64,000 bases of DNA from contig NC_052399.1 of the NCBI RefSeq assembly GCF_009389715.1, positions 16,061,646-16,125,645 of the forward strand. The letters are read 5' to 3'. The position numbers and the translations under genes were made by a program. Of the stretch, positions 22,432 to 35,300 are shown one piece after another. Under the pieces are notes generated by a model. The model searched no databases. It saw nothing but the letters and a program-made list of their open reading frames with translations, and was not told the DNA's origin. The DNA comes from Phoenix dactylifera (lineage: Eukaryota; Streptophyta; Magnoliopsida; Arecales; Arecaceae). Within the stretch, counting starts at the first letter, position 1; every line of letters begins with the position of its first letter.

Positions 22432-23847
22432 GGCCCTGTTTGGGAGAGCTGTTGGCAGTAGAACTGTTGGAAGTAGAGCTGTCTGAAGTAGAGCTGTTAT
22501 AAAAAGCTGTTTGCTGTTTGGTAACTACATTCGTAAAGTGCTGTAATACTTTGTTTTATGTTTGGTAAACAAACTGAGAAAATACTTTTGTATGACAAAA
22601 TTACCATAAAGGACATTGCATAGTATATACAACAGAACATAATAAAACATAACATAAATTAATACATAAATATACGATATAGTATAATATTATTGTAATA
22701 TAAAATAATATTATGTTAATATAGCATAATAGTAATATAATTATTAGAGTAAATTAATATTTGGTAATATAACATAATATTAAATTATTTAACATAACAT
22801 ATTAATGTATTATGATATAATGTAATATATATTATATTTATAGTATAATACAATAATAAAAGTATAAAATATTATAATTATTAGTATAAATTAATTTCTC
22901 ATAATATAACATAATATTAAATTATTTAAAATAACATATTAATGTATTATAATGTAATGTAATATAATATAATATTTATAGTATAATACAATAATAAATG
23001 TATAAAATATTATAATTATTAGTATAAATTAATTTTACATAATATAACATAATATTAAATTATTTAAAATAACATATTAATGTATTATAATGTAATGTAA
23101 TATAATATAATATTTATAGTATAATACAATAATAAAGGTATAAAATATTATAATTATTAGTATAAATTAATTTTTCATAATATAACATAATATTAAATTA
23201 TTTAACATAACATATTAATGTATTATGATATAATATAATATGATATTATGTTTATAGTATAATACAAAAATAAAGGTATAAAATATTATAATTATTAGTA
23301 TAAATTAATTTTTCATAATATAACATAATATTAAATTATTTAACATAACATATTAACGTATTATGATATAATATAATATGATATTATATTTATAGTATAA
23401 TACAAAAATAAAGGTATAAAATATTAAAAAAAACAATAGATTGATTTGGGAAGGTACGAAGACGGATTAAAATTTTTTTCTTCTAAAATGTGGTTCAAGA
23501 GATGCATACAAAAATTGAAAAGAAAAATACCTTTTCTTACGGAAGAGAGTCTAACGGCTAGGGTTCTTGGCTCCAGCAGATTTTTAGGTTTATAAAGGGA
23601 TAAGCTATATAATTATTATATTTTAATATAGGCATTTTTGTCAAAAATACAGCTTTCCAAAAAAGCTGAAACAGCTTCCTCCCAAAAGCTCCAAATTGGA
23701 GGTTTCTCCCAAAAGCCGTTTTCAGCTTTCCGCAAAAGCTGAAACAGCTTTTTGAAAAATTTACCAAACACAGTTTTTCATCTAAAAGTACTTTTGGAGG
23801 GCCAGAAAATACTTTCTAACCCTCCAAAAGCTTCCCCAAACAGGGCC
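22432..23847. mobile_element. Non-autonomous TIR transposon with satellite core
   Basis: A 1416-bp element. The left end reads GGCCCTGTTTGGGAGAGCT and the right end reads, in reverse complement, GGCCCTGTTTGGGGAAGCT, giving a near-perfect terminal inverted repeat. AAA flanks both sides (22429-22431 and 23848-23850), compatible with a 3-bp target duplication. Subterminal DNA is rich in AGCTGTT/AAAGCTG phrases on both sides. There is no transposase frame. The TIR sequence is of a type common in grass PIF/Harbinger and hAT elements; the 3-bp flank favours PIF/Harbinger, but the superfamily is not settled. Confidence 0.75.
22660..23430. repeat. 138-bp AT-rich tandem repeat in the TIR element
   Basis: About five copies plus a partial one. 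The phrase AA(T/C)GTATTAT falls at 22804, 22941, 23079, 23217 and 23355, a step of 137-138 bp. Units contain only A and T with rare C and G. Copies 2-3 and 4-5 share their own variants (AAATAAC versus ACATAAC; ATAATG versus ATGATAT), so the array grew stepwise. Confidence 0.9.
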
Positions 23848-23907
23848 AAAGGCTGCGCGCTGCTAGATTTCTACCAATGGTTTATATAGTTTGTTCAAGC
23901 ATTTTTT

Positions 23908-23909
<2 letters not shown>

Positions 23910-23944
<35 letters not shown>
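23910..23944. repeat. 35-base poly(G) run
   Basis: An uninterrupted G homopolymer preceded by eight T. Such long G runs are rare in plant DNA and hard to assemble, so the exact length is doubtful. Confidence 0.8.
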
Positions 23945-23946
<2 letters not shown>

Positions 23947-25837
23947 GAGAAAAAAAAATCCGATTACCAAGAAAGCGAGCAGCGATAAAAAAATAATAAT
24001 AATAATAATAAAAGATGATGCCATACGAAACACGACATGACACTTCTAAATGATTAACGTAACTTTAGCTTGAGAGAGATATCGAGAAACCCAAGTCATT
24101 ATGTCTGTCTCTCTCAGGACTCCAATATGAAAATATGCCGAATTTGGATATGACTCTCAAATTAAACCTTGGATGCAGTCGGACCAATTTACGGGCAGTG
24201 AAAGGGGCCACGTCCGTCGCGATCCAGCGGTCAGGTCTGAAGTTGGGGACCATGGATGGAATAGCCACCCAAGCGGGACGAGCGACGACCACTAAATAGG
24301 TAGCTGGTGAACCGTCCCGTTAGCTTTATCGGAATAATTATAGGAAAAGACATGCAACCAACTCGAGCCGTGAAACGAGTAAGGAATGAGGAAGAAACAA
24401 GGAGGAAAAATTGACCCTATAACCTCCTCTCGCTGCTTGCCATGCCCGGTGTACTTGCTCCTCATACGGGCCAGTTTTCTAAGATCATATACGACAGCCA
24501 GTTCAGATGGCTCATCAGGCATCAGAAATTGCTTATTATTTTCTTATCCATATCCAAACTCCTTTGGACCATGGCTATAAGAGCGCTGCAGATCCAGCTC
24601 GACCTCGATTCAACCCCATGGCTTCAGGTATAGACTACAAGACCAAAAACAATTTACTTTTTTTTTTTTGGTTGAAAACAGGCATTTCATACAACATGGG
24701 TATGAATACACCCAATACAAACTTGCATTCATTTGAGTGCAAGTTCGAATGATATGCCGGTCTTCAGTTTTTCCTCTCTTTTTTTGGTTTTTGAGGCTAG
24801 ATTTTAGGTCATTTTGCACTTGGGTTGGGTGTAACTCCGTGAGATCGACTGCCCAACTAAATTCCTCGACGCAGAGCAAGTCCAATTAGAGAAGGAAACT
24901 GCCAAGTATTGGGTGGGTGGGTGGATAGCACTTCCTCAGTTGATTTGCAATACCTAACTGAATATTGGCAATGTTGCACGCCAATCGGAGGACTGAGACA
25001 TGATTGCTGGGATCTCTATAGGGTCCCAGCCCGGTCATTACAAGAGCAGATCTGACACTTGGCGAGATGGACCCAACCTACCAATCCCACGCTCAGGGCT
25101 ACAACTTCATCCCCCTAACGGTCTGGGCAAGTCTGCCAAACCCACCAGCGGACCTGGGTCTGGAAGAGGGAACACCTTCAAACAATAAAGGGGCATAATA
25201 AAGCAAAAAAAAAAAAAAAAAAAAAAAAAACAAGAGACTGTCATTGCATCTAGTATCGTGCATGTCCAATGCTCATGATTTTTGAGTGTCCAAAATATTA
25301 AAAGAAGAACGAAGGGACGCAAAGGTGATCTCTAATACAGAGAGAGGTTGTCACTAGCATCGGAAAAAAGCATTAAAATAGTGGAGGTCCAAATTGGATA
25401 CAGATGAAACAAGAGAGTTTCTATTACATAGCAAAAGTATAATTAAAAATAATGATCTATTTTTCCATAACTTCTATTTTAATAATCTTGATTGCTATTA
25501 AAAACAATAAAAAATCTTAGTTCCTCAAAAAGGCAGAGAAAGATGAATTAAATTCTAACAACTTACTTTTTGTGGATAGGTAAGTCTCTAATATTCTATC
25601 TTCCTCCTCTTTGACCCAAATCTAGATAGACTCGAGTCTCCCTCTTTAAGGATGAAAATACAAGAAAGCATACAAAAATGACGAGAAAATGACTTTATCT
25701 AAAATCATCAAAAGATTACTGATAACATTCTGTGGGTTGCCAAAACATTTGGTTTTCTGAATTTAAAAAGAATTTGAAATTAATTAAATATTAGTTTTGG
25801 AGAAACTTTAACTACCTAGATTGTCAGGATAAACACC

Positions 25838-25948
25838 CACCAGACCATTGCAGCAGCATGCCCTTAATTGAACAAGGAAGTTAATTAGTATTAGTCCCAA
25901 CTAAAAATGACACTTAAATCAATAAGAAAAGGACAAAATTATACCCCC

Positions 25949-25979
<31 letters not shown>

Positions 25980-26140
25980 AAATGACACTTAAATCACTAA
26001 AAAAAAAGGACAAAATTGTACCACACACACATACACGCATAAATGACACTTAAATCAATGTACCGGACCATTGCAGTAGCATGACCTTGATCAAATTACG
26101 AAGTTAATTTGTGCAAGTCCCAACTGAAGATGACCATCGC
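25838..26140. repeat. Duplicated block with poly(C) and CA repeats
   Basis: A phrase AAATGACACTTAAATCA(A/C)T occurs three times (about 25908, 25980 and 26041). A longer outer phrase (GGACCATTGCAG-AGCATG-CCTT...GTCCCAACT) occurs twice (about 25845 and 26065). Between them lie about 22 C and then a CACACA run. It looks like slippage plus local duplication just beyond the 3' end of the starch synthase gene. Confidence 0.7.
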
Positions 26141-26376
26141 TTAAACCAACAGAAAAATAAATTACCAGTGCAAACTTATTCTTCCAAGGATCACAAACTG
26201 AGAATAAGGAACAATGACCCATTCTAAGAAAAAACCTTCCTAACTTCTAATACCACCTTCTGGTCACGACTATTGAATTAGAAAATATTAAAAAATACTA
26301 AATGAATAAAACAAGTTGGTTGACGAGGAGCCACCGAATATAACCAGTATGGACAGCAGGAAGAAACAGAGTTTGC

Positions 26377-29300
26377 TTATCCAACATAAGGAGGATCTAC
26401 AAAAACCCATTCAAAGATCTGCTCATACTGGGCAGCAGCACTGTCCCATGTGAAGTCTCTCGACATTCCACGCTTCATCAGCCCCTCCCATGAAGACTTG
26501 TGCTCTCGAAATGTCTCAATTGCCATCGTAAGTGCCTGCCGGTAATCACCACAAACTGACGTAAACAATGCAATATACATAATCTACCATTCAAGCATGT
26601 ATCATCTATTTTTTTCTCAAAGGACGCGTGCATCATCTGTTGCTACAAGCAGGTACATCAATTTCAGACTGATGCCGTGGCGCAAAAGGTTAATTCCTAG
26701 ACAAGAAATTCACTGCACCATGATTGATCAACGAATGACAGCTTATAGTTGTTTAAATGACTGAAATACAATGGAGTTCCCCTGGACTTCTCTACTTGCG
26801 TGCTTCTAAACAGATGCTACCCAGTGGAAGGATTTAAGAAATTCCAAGAAAGTGACTAAAGTTTTTTCTTCTCTTGTTTTGTTCTAAGTTAGCTAAATTT
26901 TCAGTTGCAGTTCAAATGTTGTTAAAATATAATCAGGCTAGTTGGTCTGGCACTAATGACATACATTAATGTGAATACACACAAATAAAGGACAAGTCAT
27001 TGTGAAAATAAACACCATGCTGTGCATCTGGATGGGTGTTGGAACCATGTGCTGGCTTACTCTAATCCACTTCATAGGGAAATTAATGAAGTTTGACAGT
27101 CAAATAAGTATGATGAAGACAATGAAAGGTAGAGGGAAAAGGACACCTATTAAGGGCTGCTGAGCATACAGAAAAATAAACCTGGAAGCATGGATGCAGG
27201 CTTACCCTGTTCCATGAGGTCCTTCACCTAGTTGGTTCTGAAGAGCAATGACCAATCACAAATCTTCACCTTCGCCCTAATCATAACCTCAGACCAGTCA
27301 AACTGCCTAGGCAACCTCAGGCTAGAAAATCCACCCATAGCTCAGGGCCACAGACTACTGCCCAGGTGCTCAGCAAATCACCCAGACAAGTTAGTAAAGC
27401 ATTTTTGTGCACAAAACATCCAATTATGACTGATATAGGCCCCTTGATTTGGATGATAAGCAGATTATACATGTAAGACACATTATATTCAAGTTGTAAG
27501 GCCAGTCTAGAGGCAATAGCTTCATTCTATGCTGGCTGAGTTCTTTTGTACTGATATTTTAACTAGAAATTCTCCAAGCCATTTAGTTGATATTTTAACT
27601 AGAAATATTTTGGCCATTATTTCTGAGGTACCAGAGAAATTCTCCAAGCCCATTTATAGGTAATGGAGTGGTATGATTAATTGTGTTCCTACTTTAACAG
27701 GTCTACCAGTAAAGTATCCTTTTTCTTAATACGGAACAACAACCTTTTTTTGAGAGAGATAGTGAAGAACCCATCTACTTTCATTTCAGAGGGATGACGA
27801 TAGCAATAATTATTATTTATGACACAAACCCCTTTATGTTTTAATCTGCAGCCTATGGTTAAAATCTATCACTGAACTTCTATTCAGATTCTATGAAGAA
27901 ATGGGAAATGGTGCCAGTCTCCTGAATTTTAAAAAGATCTTTGGTTGATAATGAACAATTAAGCTTACCCCCAACATGCTGTCTTTTGATAATGGTGAAA
28001 AAGTCCACCTGTCAAAGTATCCAATAAACCTTCATGAGTATACTGCAATTAGTAATCTCAGTGAACTACTTATAAAACTTTGTGGAGATGCAAACAAATA
28101 GATCTATCCATTTGCATCTTTATAACTCGTAAAATGATATAAAGTTGATCGACCAAGAAAGTACATACCCCGACCCCTGACCACTACCTTCTTCAGCAAA
28201 GGGGTGGAAATCCTCCACTGTATCCTGTTGAAAGCAAAAGTAAGACTAACACATCTTCATTAAGGATTAAGCAACAGGAATTTACTACTAAGATCTCACT
28301 CGGAGGCCACCGGTGCAATGGACGACCGGTACAGTTCCATATCTCATTGCATACAACTGATTTAGACCACAAGGCTCGAATCTGGAGGGCATCAATAAAA
28401 TGTCGCACCTGTACATTTCAAATGTTATATAAGCTACAAACCTCTAGATACATCTTGCACTCCAGGTTGAAAGATCTTTATACCCTGCAGTTATCCGGTG
28501 GGAAATAGAGACATTAAATCCAACCCATCCACGGAACTTTTCTCTGTAGGTAGACTCTGCAGATCTCATCCAATCTTCGGTATCTGGGTCCCCTGATCCA
28601 AGCATAATCTGAAACAGATTTGAATGGTTAAAAACAAAAGAGATGCCATGCATACTCATAGTTTAGCAATTGCAATCAACTAAAGGCAACTACCTTTAGT
28701 AATACTTTGATTCGCAATATTTAAATCACAAAATTACGCTGTAAGAAATTCATTCAGGTATAAAATAACATGCAGATAGGCATGTTGCCAGCAAGTTTTA
28801 ACAAGAAAAAAGATCCTTGCTCTATTAGATATCAGGCAACACATTCTCTTTGTCAATAAAATACCACAATGGCTGCCCACCATCCAAAAAAGGAAAAGAA
28901 GCTAGATAGCACCAATTGGGCAAGATCTGGAAAATAAAAATGTAGTTGATGAGGGTTCGCGTCTGAAGTATCAGGTGCCCTCAAGTCTAGCTCGTAAAAA
29001 TATGCATTTTTTTCTTCTACAGAAAAGTGAAGACCCTTAAGGGAGATACTGCAAGCTTTTCACACTTCACGAAGTTAACTTTTTCCAAGAGAACACAGAT
29101 CAATGAAGCAACTCCAAATGATACAGATATGCAAAGGCAAAGCATGGTAAGCCATTCATCATCTTATTTGATGATCAAGATCATCAAGAAATTTTATTCA
29201 AGAAAAATAAATTTGAGCCAACCAGTCCATTTGATCAAAGCAAAAGGATCATTTGTGACTATTTCAGATTTAAATATTCATTCATGGGAGTATTGCAACT

Positions 29301-32300
29301 TACCTTTTTGATGTCTAAGGGTCTGGGTTACCCAGATCCTTTTTTTTTTGGTACAAAGGTTGCTCACCCTATTCTGGTACAAGTGCAGCCAGCAGAATCA
29401 AGAGCGGCAGTCTGGCACAACAATAAAGGAGGGACCCCCTGGTGTATCCAAAGGATCTTTCTGGAGTGCTATATAGTATAGGAGGCGACCCAGTCAGCAG
29501 CCCTGTTCGCCTCCCGATACACATGCATTGCCTGAAAGACGCTGCAATTTCTCATCATCCTATGAATGTCGTAGAGTAGAGGACTTCCATCCCCCCTCCG
29601 CCCCTCCTCTCGTATCCAATCGATCACCGTGGCCAAGTCTCCCTCGAGGATACCTAGATCCTTCAATTACACCTGACACATCACACATAGCATGGGTATG
29701 GCCGCAGCAGTTGGGAATGGATTTATGAGAGGAAGTTTGAAGAGAATCACAAAGGATTGGCTACTTAGACCTAGCACAATCTTATTGAGTTAGAATAATC
29801 ATATAATATAGTGGGAAAGGATTTCAGGCAAGTAGTATGAAGCTGGCTTCTGATCCTGAAAAAGCCTTATGTTGGGCCCCACGAATAGGAAAAAACGATA
29901 TATTTCACCCAATGTATTCTTATCTTTTTTTCTTTGCATGTCCTGTGCCTTTTTTTTTGAAAAAAAAAAAAGGTATATGATCGAGCAGGGAAGAATACAA
30001 AGGACTGGACTCTCTCCAGACTCTAGAAATTTCTCTCTTCTATTTTTCCCTTAGAAATCACACCTAAAAATTAGAATAAAAAACATCATTTTCAAAATAA
30101 TAGGAAAATTTTATATTTATCATTTTATAATGACCAGGCTCTCTTCTAGGGGCTGGGTAACCATTTTTGTATAATGTCAATTTAACCAAATAAACAATAT
30201 CTTAGTAATAAGATTTGCTGGTGTCAACTATGCACTGGTAGCACAGAATGGTATTGTAGAATGTCCCACGTTAGAACATCATATTTGTATTGTTGAATGT
30301 ACCATGTTAGAACATATTTGGATACATATGTCAGGGAAACCAGCTCAAGCAATAAATAAGGCAATATGCGTGTGGTTTACAGTTACATAACCTCTTCTAC
30401 ACTGTAAGTGATCCACACTAAGTTTCCACTTAACATGCATACCACTAAACACAATTCCTGATATCTCCATGCTCAAGCCATATGACAGGATAGTTACATC
30501 CATCTCTGGGGTTTGCAGAGATTCATATCCATGCTCCTCATGCAGTAGAATGCTGGCTTTGGACATTGATCACTATAACTACACCTCAATGACCATAATT
30601 AATCTCATATGATCCCAGTTTCCACCGCAAGGACCACACTCATGAGTGATTGTGAGCCCGCAATCAATGCTCTATAGTGAACTGCATTGAGTTTCCATTT
30701 ACAAGAGCATAGAAATCTAAAGACTAAATAAGTTAATTACTTAATAGTTTTAGAAACTAAATTTAGACAGTTTTTCAAGTAAGAGAGTCTGAGTATTGCC
30801 TTATAGAATGAAATCTGTATAATAAAGCCATCCTGAAACAAAATATAGTTTTTGATTGGATTGTAGTTTTATATAGTTTATGTGCTCTTCTCCTACTAAG
30901 AAGGTGTAGTAATGCCGGTTACTTTTGCTTCTATATAACAGTTTGATGAGGTTATCTGGTTGTTCCAATTGTAACAATCATGTTACATCATTCTGTCTGA
31001 TTGGTAGTCAGCACTGAATGATCAGAAATTTGTAAGCAAGACTCAAATAAAATTTTCAGTAAAAGGCGGATCTTTAGACATTATGTCACGAGCTTGGAAG
31101 CAATGCTGCTTTCAGGGTATAATGTATGACACTACCTACTTGAGATTTATGCAAACACTAGATAAAAGAAAGAATCAACTTACGAACTGGATGTCATCTT
31201 GCAAAAGCTCAGGCAGAGCTAACTTAATTAGATCAGTGCCCTTTTGGTAGTCCAATCTTCCAATGAATCCAATCTGTGAATGCCATCCAAAGTAGAATGA
31301 AAAGGAACGAACCTTAATCAAGATTAAGGACTAGCTGAGATCAATTTCTAACCAGCGGGCAGTCAGGCCTAATGGCCAGTCCTAATTCCTTCTGTAATGC
31401 TGCTTTGCATTGAGCCTGCCTAGGAATCACTTGATATGTGAGATATAAATCTTGAGGCAATTAATACAAGGAGCAGAAAAGGCAGTGAAGACTGGTTTTA
31501 ATGAAAATTGTGGATTCCAGATGCTAAACATCCATTAAACACCTTTCCAGAGAGATCATCGATTGAATAATGAAATGGGATAAATTTGTCTGAAGCAGGG
31601 TCCCAGTCATCAACATCAATACCATTTGTGATTCCTGTAAGCAACAAAAATTTCAAGTTGTTTAGATCTTCATCATTATTCAGAAGGCTTACTGGAGCAC
31701 AGCCCAGAAGTTCAAACAAATGAGATTACCATTCAGTACACTCTTTCGACTACTAAGAAGCTCATTGAGACCATGCCCGCCTTCAACAGTTGTTATCTCC
31801 CAAGAGTAACCCTGTCAATGAATGTTGGCTTTCAATTCAATAACATGCAAAAGAATGTTTTTGTTTCACTACTTCTTGTGCTCCTTTTAATCTCTAAAAA
31901 ATGTCGGGGGAAAAAACCTAAAAGCTGATAAATAGAATATGCAGCAAATGACCTGACTAACTGTCACTATACGATCAGCTGTCACAATTGCACCCTTCAG
32001 AATATTGACAGCCTCACCCTTGTCAAGTGCATGTGTCCTTGCCCATGGGGGAAACACCCACTCTAGAGCTCCATACCATTCAGATGGCAATCCCAAGTTC
32101 TGATATGTGGTTGCTGCTTCCACCCCCTTAAAGGAATACAGTATATATAGAATTAAGATTGAGATTTTGAGACAAATAACGGAACAAATGAATGCATGTC
32201 ATAAAATGCAGCCAACGTATACCTGATGTGCCAAGTTATGTATGACAAGAATGCTCCGTGCATCTTTATAAACACCATATGGACGGTATTTTGCCCCTAG

Positions 32301-35300
32301 AAGGCTAAATAAAAAATCATACAGTAAGGAAAAATAAATTCAACAAATTTATGTCAACAGGTTAAGCTAGTTATTTTAAATAACCAGTAAATATTATGTA
32401 CAAAGAGATGGTAGACTGACAACATTATACCAAACAAAAGCAGCAATCAACCATGCCCATTTAAAATGGCAATTTGAAAAATGCTACGTAAAGATCAGTG
32501 TTAAAATCACCACTTGTCCCAAAAGTTTAAACTGATAGGATGAGGTAGATTTATTTATATATTTTATATTTTTTTACACTCCCTCTCACATGTGAGCTGG
32601 ACGTCCCTTTAATGGATGAGCCCAACATGTGAAATTTTTAATAATGGGGTTAAAGAGTGCGGAGATAGGGTTCGAACTCAGGACCTCTGCTCTGATACCA
32701 TGTTAAAATCACCACTTGTCCCAAAAACCTAAGCTGATAGGATGAGATAGATTTATTTATATAATTTATATTTTCTTACAATCAGCATTTGTTTTTAACT
32801 TTTGTTTTAAATTGTTCATCATATAAACTCTCTTTTAGTTGATATGTCCAGCTCTCTAGAAGGTTTACAGCACATTTCTAGGTAATTTGGTCGTTCTAGG
32901 TCTATGAGAAGTTCTGACAACTTGATGCATCAGCAGAGATAACTTAAGTACTTGCTTGTACAGGAAAGTTGAAAGTCTTTTACACCTAATGGATCCCCAG
33001 TTACCTAATTTCTCAATCATAATTATCTGATTTATAATCATTGACGATAGAGTTTTGTATGTAGGTACTCAATCTTAGAGTTCTATATATGGTAGATCAA
33101 AATCAAGCCTTGAAACTTGAATAGGGTGAGCAATGTAGCAGTAACCAAATCATGAAGTTTAGTTTATTATCGAGGAACTTAATACTTGAAGAAACAGTCT
33201 CTCACACATCTTTTCTCAAGTCATCTCGATCTTTGCTCGAGTATAAACCAAACCTCTGCCTGCCCACAACTGATCTTGTTGAGGTAGTTAGGGACAGTCT
33301 GCTAGCCATAATGTCAGCATATATCAGAATATACACATCCCTATTATGTTGATCATCATTTATTTTTTATTCCTTGCATGAGTATGTATATAAGTACAGA
33401 TTTGATGTATAGTAGCAATGAGCTTGTGCAATGCACACAAGGAGCAAGATGAATTTTAGATATCGAGATTATTTTTTTAATTCACGAAATATAATAAATG
33501 CACTAATAAAAAGAGGAAAGAGAGTGAAAAAAATGGTGCATTTGGCAAAGAATCATAATGCAAAATGTCCACAAACATGAACAGTTGAAAGCCAATTAGG
33601 TTGGGCATCCATTGGAATTTTGTATATATAATCGTAGCGACTAAACCTCTGTATTTATCTCATTCCTGGGACATGAGTTCTTGTAACGGCACATATAATT
33701 GGGACATTTCTCTTGCAAAATATCGTGTTTCACTACAAACACTTGCTTGTTGGGTTTCAGTATGAATAAAGTGAGCACAGTCAGCAGATTGATTGGAAGA
33801 CCACTCATACAAATCTCCTATAAATAATGGCTATCTTTGGTTTTAACATCCGCTAGGATATACAGCTCCAACTCCAGACCAAATTAATGCCTCCAAAAAA
33901 TAACTGAACAAATGAGAATATTTTGAACTATCTCAAGCTATTATTACATAATTTAAAACCTTAGATGTGCTAACAAACAATGATCTAATTATGAAGCATG
34001 CATCATTGCATGTACAGGTAAAAATAACCAAGACTGGATGGATAAGATAGATCAAACGTAGGAGTGCAGAGGTTGACAACATACACTGGAACAAGGCTTG
34101 CATGCCAATCATTGACAAGGAACAAGCAATTCTGGCCATATATGTAACCTCCCAATGGAAGTACTAACGGAGCCTCACATGCTGCATAGCAGAGCAATGT
34201 AAACCTAAACTGCAAAATGGAACTTATTCATTGACATAAAGAAAAACCTGTTTTTCATTGTTTGATTGTAATCTATTGGATAAGTTATATACTGACCTGA
34301 TTGTCACCAAAAGCTCCATATCTGTCACCATACGGGTTTCCATCTCTATGATAACAAAAATGATCGACAAACACCTAGTCGCAAAAGATAAACAAGAAAA
34401 AAGCCCAGTAGTAAATGGTTGATCAGCAGTTATAATGAAGCTAAGATTAATGTCAAATATGAAAGAATGCAATGATTTCTTGGGAATTATTGTACATAAA
34501 TACATAAAAAATTTAAGTGCATAACAAATGATAAAAGATTAAATGTGTGTATATATATATATAGGAAGAAAAGAGAGGAGAACAGAAAAAATATATATAA
34601 ACATACACACATGAGAAGAGAGAGAGGAGAGGGAGGGAGGGAGAGGGAGAGAGTGTGATATGATGTTTCAAAGTAGCCTTTACCTAATTATATATCATAA
34701 TACCAATAATGATGTACTGTGCATATTAGAACTACCAAGACTAACAAACTACTAAATGAAAAAATTAGGGTTAACTATTCTGCTTACAAAATAACTGATT
34801 AAAACAAAAAAAAAAAACTAACAATGGTTGCCTAAAGAAGGCTACCTGAAAATGAAAATTAGAAGTACAATATGATGATATTCACACCACACCTGAAAGC
34901 ACACATACTTGCTGACATAGATCCATATGCACAGATGCACACACCCACAAATATCAAACAGGGAAGAGAATCTGTATGAACATGAACTGATCCCAGAAAA
35001 GTCTCTTAAAGATGATTACCAAGAAAACGACCAGAATGAAAATTGCTATTAGGAGGTGATAATGTTATTCAAATTAGTTATGCCAGCATAGATATCAATA
35101 CAAACATACAAAAGAATCCACTCAATGCACATGCACTACAAAAATAGTTACCATGGCAGATAGCAGGTTCATTAGAAAATAATGATCTACAAGGTTATGT
35201 GAATACCCAATCAACGCCAGCCCTATATTCATGAAAAAATGTAACTTCCTGCTCTCCACCGAAGCATGGAATTTTAATGCGCCTTCCAACATCAACTGCA

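Larger units (their letters stand above)
23848..26376. other. Intergenic and 3' flank of the starch synthase gene
   Basis: It contains a 35-base poly(G) run (23910-23944), a poly(A) run (about 25205-25230) that ends a GC-richer stretch from about 25000 and may be the tail of an old retroposed copy, and a repeat cluster at 25838-26140. The starch synthase 3' UTR should lie in the last few hundred bases. No further gene is recognised. Confidence 0.5.

Noticed and set aside
32670..32700. A B-box-like GGTTCGAACTC suggesting a tRNA gene
   Set aside because: It is inside the TRIM beside its primer binding site; no acceptor stem or anticodon arm can be built.
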